Shown here piece after piece: positions 8,038 through 17,360 of a stretch of 64,000 nucleotides of DNA (its first letter is position 1; every line of letters begins with the position of its first letter). Under the pieces are notes generated by a model. That model had not been told where the DNA came from. It saw only the letters and a program-made list of their open reading frames with translations, and did not search any database. The translations under genes were made by a program, and so were the position numbers. Location of the stretch: positions 1-64,000 of the forward strand of contig NZ_AUMP01000024.1 of NCBI RefSeq assembly GCF_000430745.1. The letters run 5' to 3'. The stretch is from Fictibacillus gelatini DSM 15865 (GTDB taxonomy: Bacteria; Bacillota; Bacilli; Bacillales; Fictibacillaceae).

Positions 8038-8076
8038 GGATACTGCCAAAAGCAGCTTCTGGCAGTATCCGTGTTT
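8038..8076. terminator. Hairpin between convergent genes
   Basis: GGATACTGCC (8038-8047) and GGCAGTATCC (8061-8070) form a perfect 10-base stem followed by GTTTTT on the plus strand. It probably ends the hydrolase transcript and may serve the opposite gene too. Confidence 0.75.
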
Positions 8077-8529
8077 TTACTTATTCTTTTTGCCTTTTTT
8101 CATCAGCCATTTCATAAAAAAGTTGGGCTCTTTTATCCGACAGTTGTGAAAAGAAGTGATCTTCCATTTTCCGTTTTGTTTAACTACGACATTGGTATTA
8201 ATGGATTCTCTTTTCTCAGAATAATTTTTTTGGCCTGGCATTTTCGTATTTCCTATGCAGTGGACTATAGCCAGTTCATCATTAAGAAAACGAATGTTCG
8301 TGATCCGCCCCTTCATTTGTGACCCTTTTAATACGCCATCAAATAATTCTTGATGGGAACTCTCCACTTCTTTCCGTCCTTTTAGATGCTGTCCGAAAAA
8401 AGTAATATAGTCCACATCTTCCGTAAAGCAATTCGCAAATGCAGTTCCATCCCCGTGACTCCACGCCGAAAACAATTCATTAAACAAAACATTTATTTCT
8501 TCTTTTTCCGCTGTCCATACTTGTGTCAT
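8077..8529 (-). CDS. NTF2-like (SnoaL/DUF4440-type) protein
   Basis: 150 residues with the fold pattern of the NTF2-like superfamily: FNELFSAWSHGDGTAFANCF at about 15-34, a VDYITFFG strand, HxxxxxG-type centre and the C-terminal KWKITSFHNCRI strand. Members include SgcJ/EcaC-like proteins with no assigned reaction. AAAGGAG lies upstream. It starts 14 bases after the PadR gene and is probably its co-transcribed target. Confidence 0.75.
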   Translation of the reverse strand: MTQVWTAEKEEINVLFNELFSAWSHGDGTAFANCFTEDVDYITFFGQHLKGRKEVESSHQELFDGVLKGSQMKGRITNIRFLNDELAIVHCIGNTKMPGQKNYSEKRESINTNVVVKQNGKWKITSFHNCRIKEPNFFMKWLMKKGKKNK

Positions 8530-8543
8530 TTGAATGCTCCTTT

Positions 8544-9122
8544 CTATTTTCGTTTTTCAATGCTCATCATAATCTGTTCTTTTAAATGAGTTGCCCATTG
8601 CCTTTCCAGATTCCATTGCTCTCTATTCAGATGCATTAAACTCTCGATCGTCCTGTAAAACGAAGAATCTTGAATGGACTTCACTTGTTCAGGATTCTCA
8701 TCAAATTCTACTTGCTGTGCTTTAATATGATCAATGGCTGTTTGGCAATAGGTTATATAGTGATTAACTAAATAGAGTTGATCTTCATCGCTTAAGAAGT
8801 CCAAGTTAATGGATTTTATGTGGAAAATTTTTTGATAATTCCCGAGATTTTTTTTGGTATCCATCATTAACTCGTAAAAACGATCTCTCCCTTTTTTCGT
8901 TATTTCAAACGTACGAGATGGCCGATCCGTCGGAAAAGGGACAGTGTCCGGGTCGGCGGCTTCTTGAATCAAACCGGCTTTTTCTAACTTGCTTAATAAT
9001 GTTGAAAGCGTGCCTCTGCTTACTTGTTCCCATGGGCCAATCGTGTCATTCGATATTTTGGAGATCAAATAAGCATGTAATGGAAATTTCATTAATAACG
9101 AAAGGACAAGAAGTTCATACAT
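8544..9122 (-). CDS. PadR family regulator (long type)
   Basis: 192 residues: a PadR winged helix at about 1-90 (FPLHAYLIS, RGTLSTLLSKLEKAGLI, RPSRTFEITKKG) and a helical C-terminal domain (Vir_Act_alpha_C-like) with a helix-rich tail. It precedes the NTF2-like gene on the same strand. Upstream, GTTTTATTAAAAC and GTTTTAAAAAAAC-like repeats could be its operator. The start ATG at 9122 is favoured by sequence similarity; spacing to GAGGAG is slightly long. Confidence 0.83.
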   Translation of the reverse strand: MYELLVLSLLMKFPLHAYLISKISNDTIGPWEQVSRGTLSTLLSKLEKAGLIQEAADPDTVPFPTDRPSRTFEITKKGRDRFYELMMDTKKNLGNYQKIFHIKSINLDFLSDEDQLYLVNHYITYCQTAIDHIKAQQVEFDENPEQVKSIQDSSFYRTIESLMHLNREQWNLERQWATHLKEQIMMSIEKRK

Positions 9123-9296
9123 CCATAATCAAGCTCCTCTTTTTAGTTTTTTTAAAACGGTTTTAATAAAACTATATGCTGCTTTTTTATTTTTGTCAAC
9201 TGAAAAATGAAAAAAGTTACGCATTCTTTTAAGCAAATGAGCTTTCTTGATGTTTCTAACGTTGAAAAATCGCGGCTGTTTGGCCTGAAAAATTAC

Positions 9297-9346
9297 AAAA
9301 AACGCTATTGTTTCCGTAAATGAATTAGGAAAAATAGCGTTTTTTT
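9297..9346. terminator. Bidirectional hairpin in a 420-base gene-free stretch
   Basis: AAAAAACGCTATT and AATAGCGTTTTTT pair around 23 bases; both strands end in a U-run. I see nothing else in 9123-9545 apart from the possible PadR operator. Confidence 0.6.
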
Positions 9347-9545
9347 AAATAGGTGACGTAAACTTATTGAGCATGCGTTTCTCTTGCTTTTCAGAAACGG
9401 CTCATTCATTAATGTTTAGCTTGAAGGGTCTTATAACACATGTAATTGTTTAAAAAAGCGTGCCAGTGGCGGATGTAGGGAGGGTCTATTGGGCAAGGAA
9501 CTTCGACCAATTGTTACCGAATCCCCCTTTTTTGTGTGCAATCTA

Positions 9546-10142
9546 TCACGAACGGGCAATCAGCCGCAGCAGCATATCGGCTTTCGGAATCCGATAGTCA
9601 TCAATCCCGCTCGAATTGATGACCATGATGCCGGAAAGTACCGATAAATAACAGGCAATTAGCTCTCTTGGATCACCTTCCAGGAATTCTCCGGCCAGTT
9701 GGCCCTCCTGGAATAACTGAAGCAACCTATCGATAAAAGTATCCATCGAATACTGTTCGAGAAGCTGCTTAACCTTCTCGGGCACACCGTCCGATGTACG
9801 CGCCTGGTGAATGAGCATGAAGTACGGTGCGCCACTTTCGTCGAGAATTTCGGCCGTCAATGCCTTAATTTTCTCGATAGGTGTGCCCGACAGTTCATAG
9901 ATGCTTTGGATGGCCGCTTCCGTTTCGGCCATCGCTTCTTCAACAAGCGATATGAACAATTCATCTTTCGATTTGAAATAATGGTAAAGCAGCCCGTTGC
10001 TGATGCCCGCGGTTTCCGCTATCATGCTCATCTTCGCGCTAATGATGCCTTTACGGGCAAAAACCTGGATGGCGGCCGCCTTAATTTGCTCTCTTCGTTC
10101 ATCGCGGATTTGATGCAATTGTTCGTCATTTAATGGTGCCAA
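9546..10142 (-). CDS. TetR family regulator
   Basis: 198 residues. The TetR helix-turn-helix occupies about 18-64 (AAIQVFARKGI, MSMIAETAGISNGLLYHYFKSKDEL). The start is TTG at 10142 with AAGGAGT upstream. It lies 51 bases after the FAD monooxygenase gene on the same strand, so the two form an operon. Two perfect palindromes before that operon are its probable binding sites. The base composition is richer in G+C than the flanks. Confidence 0.9.
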   Translation of the reverse strand: MAPLNDEQLHQIRDERREQIKAAAIQVFARKGIISAKMSMIAETAGISNGLLYHYFKSKDELFISLVEEAMAETEAAIQSIYELSGTPIEKIKALTAEILDESGAPYFMLIHQARTSDGVPEKVKQLLEQYSMDTFIDRLLQLFQEGQLAGEFLEGDPRELIACYLSVLSGIMVINSSGIDDYRIPKADMLLRLIARS

Positions 10143-10193
10143 TGTCGTGTACTCCTTTTCGACTATAGTAAGATCTACTACCAGTATATCAAA

Positions 10194-11669
10194 TCAGTTC
10201 AAATTGAACGGTGTTTCCGAAAACCGTGGAAGCCACTCATCCAGTATCGTCTCAACGGACCGTCGATCTTTCGCCGTAAGCCCGGACAGCAGCCGCTTTC
10301 CTTCAGTCGATGCGGACAGAACCTGGACTGCTGTCTGCGGGTTGAATATGTGGCGGGGGGATACTGACAACGTGTTCACAGCCCAATAAAGCCCGTAGAG
10401 CTTCCAATCAGGTTTAGTTATAGCATGCTTAAGGTACAGCTCCATATACTCCCGGCTAAACGCATTCCCGGCGCGAGTATCTGAACCTTCGTATTCGACG
10501 CCTTCCCACTGCAGATCGGCTGTGCAATTCAGCCAGAAGGCAGGCTCGATCGCTTCTTTAATTTTGCGAAGAACGCCGTGCTCCCAGTCGGGCTGGAAAT
10601 CGAAGCCTCTTTCTACCAAACAGGCTTCCAGTATTTCTGCACTGATCGCGGCGACGGTCATGCCCTGGCCGAAGATCGGGTCGTATATACAGTAAGCGTC
10701 TCCCAGGACGAGCAATCCGGAAGGCCATCGGCTCATTTGCTCGTAGCGATGGCAGTACAACTCCGGAACCCGGAAACCCCGGGGAGCGGTGATCGGTTCC
10801 AGATCGCGCACGATTTCCGCAATGATCGGGCTTGGAAGCTGTGCTACTGCCTGTTCAAACTCGGCAGCATCTGTCGGAGGATAGATCCCGCCCGGGCGGT
10901 AGAGCAGCACTTCGGCGATCTGGTTCTCAATAAAGGAGAACACACTTGTATAAGTACCGCTTTCAGGCTGGCCTTGAAGGTTAATAACGTCCCATTTGTC
11001 GATCAAATGCGTTAGATGTGAAGGCACTTTATACCGGCGGGTGCTGTAACCGAGCGAAACCTTCAACAGATCCGGCTTCGGTACCTCGTATCCCAACTCG
11101 TTAAGCCATGCCGAAAGTTTAGAAGAACGTCCGCTTGTATCGATCACAAGATCGGCGATGAGCGTTTTCTCCTGCCCTGATTGATCGCGATCTCTAGTCA
11201 GAACGCCGGTAATCGCTGATCGATCAGGGGTCGTTAACAACCGGAGTACATCGTGTTTAGTCAGGATGTGCACGTTAGGAATAGCTTTTACGCGTTGGCG
11301 TATAACCCATTCCAACACTGCTCTGCTGAACTTTATGTCATTCCGTTCATACTTCATTTCAAGGGTCCCGTGCTGGTTCATGAAATAAACGGTTTTGTTA
11401 AAAGATGAAGGGGAACCTTGTGCTACCAAATCTTGCTCATATCCTGGAAACAGCCGTTCGGTGATCAACTTTCCGCGTGCCGTGAAACGATGTGGATGAA
11501 AAGCCTGTGGAGTGCCCGGACGAAGGTCAGGCTCAGAGGGATAGTCATCTTTTTCGACGATCAGCACCTCTTTGTAATGGTCCGAGAGTACTCTTGCGGT
11601 CATTAATCCGGCCATACCTCCACCAATGACGATGGCATTGCTTATGTTGGGATTTGTTGTCACAGTCAT
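10194..11669 (-). CDS. FAD-dependent oxidoreductase (monooxygenase/halogenase-like)
   Basis: 491 residues. The N-terminal dinucleotide fold AIVIGGGMAGLMTARVL binds FAD, with Glu at the end of strand 2 (VLIVEKD); VLGDAYCIYDPIFGQGM at about 310-326 is the second FAD motif (GD...DP). This is the aromatic-ring hydroxylase/tryptophan halogenase class without the WxWxIP halogenase motif. The ATG at 11669 is preferred over the one at 11672 because AGGAGG ends only one base before the latter. The substrate is unknown; control is by the TetR gene downstream. Confidence 0.83.
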   Translation of the reverse strand: MTVTTNPNISNAIVIGGGMAGLMTARVLSDHYKEVLIVEKDDYPSEPDLRPGTPQAFHPHRFTARGKLITERLFPGYEQDLVAQGSPSSFNKTVYFMNQHGTLEMKYERNDIKFSRAVLEWVIRQRVKAIPNVHILTKHDVLRLLTTPDRSAITGVLTRDRDQSGQEKTLIADLVIDTSGRSSKLSAWLNELGYEVPKPDLLKVSLGYSTRRYKVPSHLTHLIDKWDVINLQGQPESGTYTSVFSFIENQIAEVLLYRPGGIYPPTDAAEFEQAVAQLPSPIIAEIVRDLEPITAPRGFRVPELYCHRYEQMSRWPSGLLVLGDAYCIYDPIFGQGMTVAAISAEILEACLVERGFDFQPDWEHGVLRKIKEAIEPAFWLNCTADLQWEGVEYEGSDTRAGNAFSREYMELYLKHAITKPDWKLYGLYWAVNTLSVSPRHIFNPQTAVQVLSASTEGKRLLSGLTAKDRRSVETILDEWLPRFSETPFNLN

Positions 11670-11687
11670 CATTCCTCCTGATTTTAG

Positions 11688-11706
11688 ATTGACTTAGTCA
11701 GTCAAT
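11688..11706. promoter_or_regulatory. TetR operator 1
   Basis: ATTGACT-TAGTC-AGTCAAT, perfect 7-base arms, between promoter and start of the FAD oxidoreductase gene. Confidence 0.7.
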
Positions 11707-11764
11707 TGCTGTACAAAAAATTTTTTTCAGTATGAACAAAGTTCTGTAGCTAATATTTTTTTTG

Positions 11765-11783
11765 ATTGACTCAATCAGTCAAT
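11765..11783. promoter_or_regulatory. TetR operator 2 overlapping a promoter
   Basis: ATTGACT-CAATC-AGTCAAT, the same arms as operator 1, 77 bases upstream. Its TTGACT (minus strand) also fits a -35 box with an AAAATA-like -10 about 17 bases on. Confidence 0.68.
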
Positions 11784-11841
11784 TTAATGTTATACCAACA
11801 TTCTGGTGCTGTCAACTGTATTTTCGCAAATTAGGCAACAT

Positions 11842-11881
11842 AAAATCCATTTTGATTTGTTATTCAAGATGGATTTTTTTG
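11842..11881 (+). terminator. Terminator-like hairpin
   Basis: AAAATCCAT and ATGGATTTT around 18 bases, followed by Ts. No plus-strand gene precedes it directly. Confidence 0.45.
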
Positions 11882-12082
11882 TGATTTTCTAATATAGTGT
11901 GGCACCTAAGGCAGGACGATTAGGAACTTTGTGTATTACGGAACCGCTGGAATAACGATGTTCTGTAAGCGGGCCGGTTAATCAATCGAGAAGAATTCTT
12001 CTTATATCGGTTAGGTGATAGGCCTGGCAATGCATATGATAGATTGAGAGAAGGAGTAATCCTTTTTTTCAATTAGGGTGAT

Positions 12083-12160
12083 ATGATTATTGGAACTTCT
12101 TTAAAAGAACTGGTACAGTTAATAGAATTAGCCGAAGAAGGCGTACTAGCTCAGGTTTAA
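12083..12160 (+). other. Short open frame, 25 codons, no assignment
   Basis: ATG at 12083 behind TTAGGGTG encodes a 25-residue peptide containing LKELVQLIELAEEGVLAQV. It may be a remnant of a longer gene or chance. The 11.9-12.26 kb stretch also holds a hairpin at 12206-12245 (AAATGCC...GGCATTT) without a U-run. Confidence 0.2.
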
Positions 12161-12263
12161 TTTGCATGCCGCCGCTTAGGCCGTCATCGATGATTGTAGG
12201 ATAATAAATGCCGAAGTGGAAAGAATTTTTTCCACTGCGGCATTTCAACGGGATAGATAACTA

Positions 12264-12652
12264 ACTAGTGCCCTTTCAGCTTTCTAGAATTCGCTTGTAA
12301 AAAAAATAAAAAAATAGAAGCAAAAACAGGATCAAATGTGGTAGTGTGGTGCTATTTTCATGGCATTTGGACAATAAACAGTTGATTTCCGACAATAAAT
12401 CGTTTCCATCGGACAATAAATGGCCTGTGTCGGACAATAAAATGAGTAGTTTTTTTGCTTATTGTCCAAAAGTAAGATGTTATTGTCTAAACCGGATGAC
12501 TTATTGTCCAAATACGAGCATTTATTGTCCGAGAACGAAATCATTTTACATCATGTAACGATTCGTGATCGTTTTTCCTCATTTCACAGATCTAACGAGG
12601 TGTTCTTAAAATAACGAATACTGAAAACTATTTTTCTAGAAGGGGCACTAGT
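12264..12652 (+). mobile_element. MITE-like element with 21-bp-phased boxes, copy 1
   Basis: About 389 bases bounded by ACTAGTGCCC and GGGGCACTAGT, inverted at the two ends. Inside, GACAATAA starts at 12370, 12391, 12412 and 12433, and TTATTGTC starts at 12459, 12480, 12501 and 12522: eight boxes with exact 21-base steps in each half. Copies 2 and 3 lie at 30679 and 34684. There is no transposase; long frames on both strands merely reflect the 21-base (7-codon) period. Confidence 0.8.
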
Positions 12653-12685
12653 ATTGAGAAGGCGATTGATAAATTGCCCTTATGG

Positions 12686-13093
12686 TTATCCCCTTAAAAC
12701 TCTAAATGCTTCCCGAACTTTTCTAGCAAATTCTAATGGAGGCTCAACGGATTCAAAATGCATATACATCGCCCGCGGCTCTTCAAATAACCAGTGGTTG
12801 TGCAATGCAGTGACAATGATATTTCGTTTGCGAAGCTCACTCATTAAAGGATTAGCTTCCTCTTGCAACAGCACGGTTTCACCTAAGTTTAATGCCCTGC
12901 CATTTCTATCAACATCTTCAAACGAAAAAAATTGAGGAATCACTAATGGAGATTTAGCGCGGCGCCCAAGAATAGTAAAATTGATGTTGCGGAATTTTTG
13001 TACAAGACAAACGCCATTTTCATCTAAACTCCCCATTCCGCCAAGAATTCTAGCAAATTCCTGACAAAGTCTTTTTCGGCTTTCCCAAGTCAT
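12686..13093 (-). CDS. DUF1259 family protein
   Basis: 135 residues matching one DUF1259 (LppY/LpqO) unit: RALNLGETVLLQEEANPLM, then VTALHNHWLFEEPRAMYMHF at about 95-114. Conserved His residues in the HNHW and MHF parts suggest metal or ligand binding, but the function is unknown. It diverges from the GMC oxidoreductase gene and ends 33 bases from element copy 1. Confidence 0.8.
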   Translation of the reverse strand: MTWESRKRLCQEFARILGGMGSLDENGVCLVQKFRNINFTILGRRAKSPLVIPQFFSFEDVDRNGRALNLGETVLLQEEANPLMSELRKRNIIVTALHNHWLFEEPRAMYMHFESVEPPLEFARKVREAFRVLRG

Positions 13094-13330
13094 TAGGCTT
13101 GCTCACTTCCTATGTTCTTATTTTGAAGGTAACTATTATAGGGTTTCCCTTCATCATAGACTATGAATTTAGCAAGGAATCGGAAATGGACAAGGGTGTA
13201 GTAGCAAAAATTTTGCACTAGATGATTAACTAGAGTACGGCCGATAACTATAGCTTTAACCGTTTGACGTAAAATTTCTTCCTATACAGGATGACAACGT
13301 CATAAGCTGAAAAGTAAGGGGGGATATAGA

Positions 13331-14932
13331 ATGGAACGGATTCATGAAAATAATGAAAATTTGGCATTTGATTACATTGTCATAGGAACCGGCCCAGCTG
13401 GCGCGGTGATTGCAAAGACGCTTAGCGATCATAAAAAAACGTCCGTTCTTGTTTTAGAAGCGGGAGAAAATAACGACAAAGATCAACCGATTAAGGATTC
13501 AACAGTTGCACCCGAACTTGAGGAGCATTTTTTTCCGCAATACTTTTGGCAAGGTGAAGGGGTTCCTCAGGAAGGACTTGATGACCGCTCGTTTGAATGG
13601 ACGACTGGCAGGCTCTCAGGGGGCGGGTCTTCAATCAATGGTGAACAGTATGTTAGACCGACACCGTCGGTTTTACGCGAATGGGAGAAGCTCTTAGGGC
13701 CACTCTGGTCACCCCAGCAAGCAATCCGCCGTTTTAAACAATTAGAAAAATATAACGGAAAGACAAAAAAACCTGATGTCCATGGGTATCACGGAAGGAT
13801 TGACATAAGGCAAGCGCCTGCTAAGCCAACCAATATGGCTAAAAAGCTTGTTTTAGCGATGGAGCGAGCAACAGGATTTAAAAGAATACTTGACTATAAC
13901 GATCCTCAAACACCTCTTGGCCCTTTTACCCGTTGGCAATTATTCCAGAAGCCAAATGGCCGACGCGAAAGTTCATCTACCGCTTTCCTTTCATCCGATA
14001 TCATTCATTCTAACGGTATGGGTGTAAATGGACGGAAACTTAAGGTAATCTATAAAGCTACGGCACTTCGCATTCTTTTTAAGCAAAAAAAGGCGATTGG
14101 CGTGGAATTTGTTAAAGAAGGACAATGCTTTCGAGCTTTTGCTCATAAAAAAGTGATAATATCCGCAGGGATCAATAGTGCCCAACTTTTAATGCTCTCC
14201 GGCATTGGACCTGGAAAACAGCTTAAACAAGCAAACATTCCGGTTATTTTTAATAATCCCAACGTGGGTAAAAACCTCAGAAACCATACGCTTAACTTTG
14301 CCACTTTTACTACGAATCCGAGCGATACACCACTCCCTCTTAATGACCCAGCTGCCTTATATACGGGAGGCGCCTTTTTGCCTGATCCAACACCCGGATC
14401 CGACAAAAGTCGCCGTGCGGTACAGTTGGTAGGAAGAGTTAGTTCTGATGGCTTATTGTCTATCGTCATTCTTTTCCTACGTCCCAAAAGCCACGGATCG
14501 ATTAAAATCCAAACCAATGACCCTTTAAAAATTGTCCTCGCTGATGAGGGATTTCTGGAAAATCCTGCTGACCTGGAGGCGATAAAAAATATCTACAGAG
14601 TCTATATCAAAAATATTGCAGATAAGCTTTCAGCCATTGATCCCGCATATCAACTTATGTCGCCGACACTGGAAATCATTAATAATGATGGTAAGCTTGA
14701 GGAGTTTATCAAGCAGAATTTTGGGCATAATCATCACCAACAAGGCGCCCTTCGCATGGCTCCATTGAATCAAGGGGGAGTTGTGGATTTTCTTGGGCGG
14801 GTCCACGGGGTAGAAGGGTTAATCGTTGCCGACGACTCTCTTGTTCCCTTTACTGTAGACGGAAATACTACAGCCCCTGCATACCTTATCGGCTTTACGA
14901 TTGCACAGCAATTACAAAAGGAGAATGGGTAA
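13331..14932 (+). CDS. GMC family oxidoreductase
   Basis: 533 residues. FAD-binding N-terminus FDYIVIGTGPAGAVIAKTL (about 14-32) with VLVLEAG; GMC signature 1 around GRLSGGGSSINGEQYVRP; signature 2 as SAGINSAQLLMLSGIGP. The C-terminal catalytic region has NHHQQGALRMAP and DGNTTAPAYLIG, with the Asn of the usual His/Asn pair. The acceptor alcohol or sugar is not evident. The ATG at 13331 follows AAGGGGGG. No clear terminator follows; 14933-15268 (336 bases) holds only a weak 37-codon minus-strand frame at 15080-15193. Confidence 0.9.
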   Translation: MERIHENNENLAFDYIVIGTGPAGAVIAKTLSDHKKTSVLVLEAGENNDKDQPIKDSTVAPELEEHFFPQYFWQGEGVPQEGLDDRSFEWTTGRLSGGGSSINGEQYVRPTPSVLREWEKLLGPLWSPQQAIRRFKQLEKYNGKTKKPDVHGYHGRIDIRQAPAKPTNMAKKLVLAMERATGFKRILDYNDPQTPLGPFTRWQLFQKPNGRRESSSTAFLSSDIIHSNGMGVNGRKLKVIYKATALRILFKQKKAIGVEFVKEGQCFRAFAHKKVIISAGINSAQLLMLSGIGPGKQLKQANIPVIFNNPNVGKNLRNHTLNFATFTTNPSDTPLPLNDPAALYTGGAFLPDPTPGSDKSRRAVQLVGRVSSDGLLSIVILFLRPKSHGSIKIQTNDPLKIVLADEGFLENPADLEAIKNIYRVYIKNIADKLSAIDPAYQLMSPTLEIINNDGKLEEFIKQNFGHNHHQQGALRMAPLNQGGVVDFLGRVHGVEGLIVADDSLVPFTVDGNTTAPAYLIGFTIAQQLQKENG

Positions 14933-15268
14933 GGGGGCGGTGCCCTGGATTCTCTTTAGTGATATGGTTTTAACCCAATCTTTTTTTAAATTTTTATTTT
15001 ACTAAAGCGGCGCTCTCCCATCTACAATCGGGAAGCACGATTATTAACACCACTTCACCTGCTGCGAACAACTAATAGTTTATACGGCAACAATAGGAGT
15101 AACCTGTTCCTTTTCTAAATCGACGACCAGTAAAGGAATTCGTGTGGACGGTGTTGCTGAAATAGCGTGATTTGTTCCTTTTGCTGGCTTCATCAATACT
15201 TCCATTCATAAATTTTCACATTTTCTCTTCGTATTAAGAGAAATAGAAAAAACCCGGACCCTTGCTTA

Positions 15269-16228
15269 TTAGCAGTATAAGCGTAATCTTTCTCGCATAC
15301 CTTCTAAGACTTCTTCGGGCATTTCCCTGACCTTGATATCCTTACCGAGGAAAAGCAGCCAATTGGTCATTTCGGTCAATTCTTCGGGGTTGTTAACATT
15401 GACAAACGTTTTTAGAATGGCTGTAGTCTGGTAAGGATTCGTATAGGAAATGGAAACTTTTAATGGATGGTATTTTTTGAACTGGGCAATCGCTTTTGGG
15501 CCAAGTTCAAGGACAAGATTGATTGCTTCTTCCTGCTTCCTTAATTGTTCTAAAATCTTTTTCTTGCTTACTCTTTTTTTCATAGGGAATAGTTTGACAT
15601 CGATAAGATGGTCGACAGGAAAAATATGCCTTTTTTCATCTTCCAGGTTAAAGCCTTCAATTTGCCATAAGCTTTTTTCGCGATAAAGGTGCAAGAGATA
15701 AATGGGATAAGATTTGACTACTGTTTCTTCTTCGACAGTAATCAATAAATAGCGATCCAACAAAAGATGTTGAATGAGTTTTTCTAACATGGGGTGGGGC
15801 AGATCCGACAGATCCAGCAAGTCGGGATTATGGGGGTTCGTCCCTTCAAAAAGCAAGATTTGGTTTAAAAGAATAAGGTCATCTTGCTGATTTTCCGAGA
15901 GGAGACCCAGTAATTTTTCAGCTAAAGACTGACGGCTCTTTAAATAAGGGAGTTGCTGATTTCTTGTGGCCATAAAGGCAATGAAAAGAGCTTTAATCTC
16001 ATTATCGGTAAAGCGAACCGAGGGCAGGACAGAGTTGTTCATGACAAAATACCCACCATCCCTTCCGACTTCAGCGACAAGCGGCATCCCCATGGCCTCT
16101 ATTTCTCTGATATCTCGAATCGCTGTCGACCGAGAAATGTTAAATTCTCGCATGATTTCAGAAATGGTAAAGCGAGAGCGGTTGTTGATATACCGCATGA
16201 TGACATTAATCCGTTCAACTTTTTTCAT
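15269..16228 (-). CDS. yobV: HTH/WYL-domain transcriptional regulator (YobV-like)
   Basis: 319 residues: an HTH_11 domain at about 1-60 (ERINVIMRYINNRSRFTISE, STAIRDIREIEAMGMPL) and a WYL region with IEGFNLEDEKRHIFPVDHL in the middle. WYL domains bind ligands such as oligonucleotides or small molecules. The start at 16228 is supported by AAGGAGG nine bases upstream; the longer frame to 16261 has no binding site. It diverges from a GyrI-like gene, the arrangement of B. subtilis yobV-yobU. Confidence 0.82.
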   Translation of the reverse strand: MKKVERINVIMRYINNRSRFTISEIMREFNISRSTAIRDIREIEAMGMPLVAEVGRDGGYFVMNNSVLPSVRFTDNEIKALFIAFMATRNQQLPYLKSRQSLAEKLLGLLSENQQDDLILLNQILLFEGTNPHNPDLLDLSDLPHPMLEKLIQHLLLDRYLLITVEEETVVKSYPIYLLHLYREKSLWQIEGFNLEDEKRHIFPVDHLIDVKLFPMKKRVSKKKILEQLRKQEEAINLVLELGPKAIAQFKKYHPLKVSISYTNPYQTTAILKTFVNVNNPEELTEMTNWLLFLGKDIKVREMPEEVLEGMRERLRLYC

Positions 16229-16324
16229 CGGGTCCTCCTTAACGGTATCATTTTTTGACATGATTTAAGGGTATTATAAACTCATCAAGTAAAAAAACAA
16301 ATAAAAAAGAGGAGGCATTCAAAA

Positions 16325-16801
16325 ATGGCAGATTACACTCTGGAACAAAAAGAAAGTTTCACCGTTTTAGGGATTGGAACCGAGCTTAAGAGCGATTACA
16401 GAGACGTTGCTGGCATCAACAAGGAAAAGGCTGATTTTTGGTTGGCTGCCAGCCAGGATGGAACGCTTGACAAATTAAAAGCGATTGCCACAAATGACTA
16501 CATTTTTGCCGTGAATGAAGCGGTAAATGGCAAGATGATGTATTATGCTGGCGTAATGACAGAGGAATCGTTACCTGAAGCATCAAGAGTGATTCAATTT
16601 CCTAAGGGAGAATACCTGGTTGTAAAAGGGGAAGCGAATACGGCGGAAGAGTTGAATACTAAGCTTGCTGGTATTGCCTTTGGCCAGATCTTGCCTGAAG
16701 CAAACTTTGCTTATGTGGGCGGGCCAAATGCAACGGTTCTGATGGGGCAGCGAGACGGTTTAGTATTTGGCGAAATGTGGATTCCCGTTGTTAATCAATA
16801 A
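16325..16801 (+). CDS. yobU: GyrI-like / effector-binding domain protein (YobU-like)
   Basis: 158 residues: GyrI-like small-molecule-binding fold, with FTVLGIGTEL at the start, MMYYAGVMTEESLPE in the middle, FPKGEYLVVKG, and VFGEMWIPV at the end. Such domains bind drugs or act as effectors of a neighbouring regulator. It has AGAGGAGG upstream, starts 97 bases from the divergent WYL regulator, and is followed 21 bases later by another small gene. Confidence 0.8.
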   Translation: MADYTLEQKESFTVLGIGTELKSDYRDVAGINKEKADFWLAASQDGTLDKLKAIATNDYIFAVNEAVNGKMMYYAGVMTEESLPEASRVIQFPKGEYLVVKGEANTAEELNTKLAGIAFGQILPEANFAYVGGPNATVLMGQRDGLVFGEMWIPVVNQ

Positions 16802-16822
16802 TGTGATGAGGAGAGATGAAAA

Positions 16823-17287
16823 ATGTCCTATACCGTTGATTTTAAACATGTATCTACGGTTGGTTTAGAATCTTCACCTGTGGCAGAAGCGCTTGCTGGT
16901 TTGCGTGCGAATGAAGCCCGCTACTTCATGAACAAATACAAGCACGAATTTACGGTAGTGCCTGCAAGCGAAAGTCAGGAGACCATTGATTATGTGAACC
17001 GGATTTTGAAAGAAGAACGTGATCTTGAGTTTGCGGCCAAACCTTTAGAAACATCGCGTTTTCAAGTGGAAAATATCAAAATCGCCTACGTCTTTTATGA
17101 GGATGGTCTTGTGGTCAACGTCATGTATACGGTTGATGACCCTAAAAAGCGAGCTGTTGGTTTCAAGCTTTCCGAGGGGATGGACATACCAAAAGAGTTA
17201 GAAGGGAAGTTTAAGTTTGCCAGGCAGAAGTCTAAACTGGCCGGAACCATTCGGGGTTCATATTTTGTAATTAAAAAAGAATATTAG
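16823..17287 (+). CDS. Conserved-looking protein of unknown function
   Basis: 154 residues; not recognised. It starts MSYTVDFKHVSTVGLESSPVA and has mixed strand/helix character with no membrane segment, signal or metal motif. GAGGAGAG precedes the ATG. Its 21-base distance to the GyrI-like gene makes co-transcription likely, so it is probably part of the WYL/GyrI response. Confidence 0.7.
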   Translation: MSYTVDFKHVSTVGLESSPVAEALAGLRANEARYFMNKYKHEFTVVPASESQETIDYVNRILKEERDLEFAAKPLETSRFQVENIKIAYVFYEDGLVVNVMYTVDDPKKRAVGFKLSEGMDIPKELEGKFKFARQKSKLAGTIRGSYFVIKKEY

Positions 17288-17360
17288 GGAAAAGAAGAAA
17301 ACACTTGAGAAATCCAGCTATTTTCTTATATTTGGTCCCTCTTTTCCTTCATTGAATGAG

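Noticed and set aside
12370-12530. CRISPR array
   Set aside because: The repeated part is only 8-10 bases, half of the copies are inverted, spacers are 12-13 bases and no cas genes are near.
12332-12558. Open frames of about 70 codons on both strands of element copy 1 (also in copy 3), with heptads such as SDNK and YCP
   Set aside because: The 21-base period is seven codons, so the frames stay open on both strands and show heptads by default. There is no ribosome binding site and no conservation beyond the boxes.
15080-15193. Minus-strand 37-codon frame after the GMC gene
   Set aside because: Plausible amino-acid pattern, but no binding site and no family; too little to call a gene.
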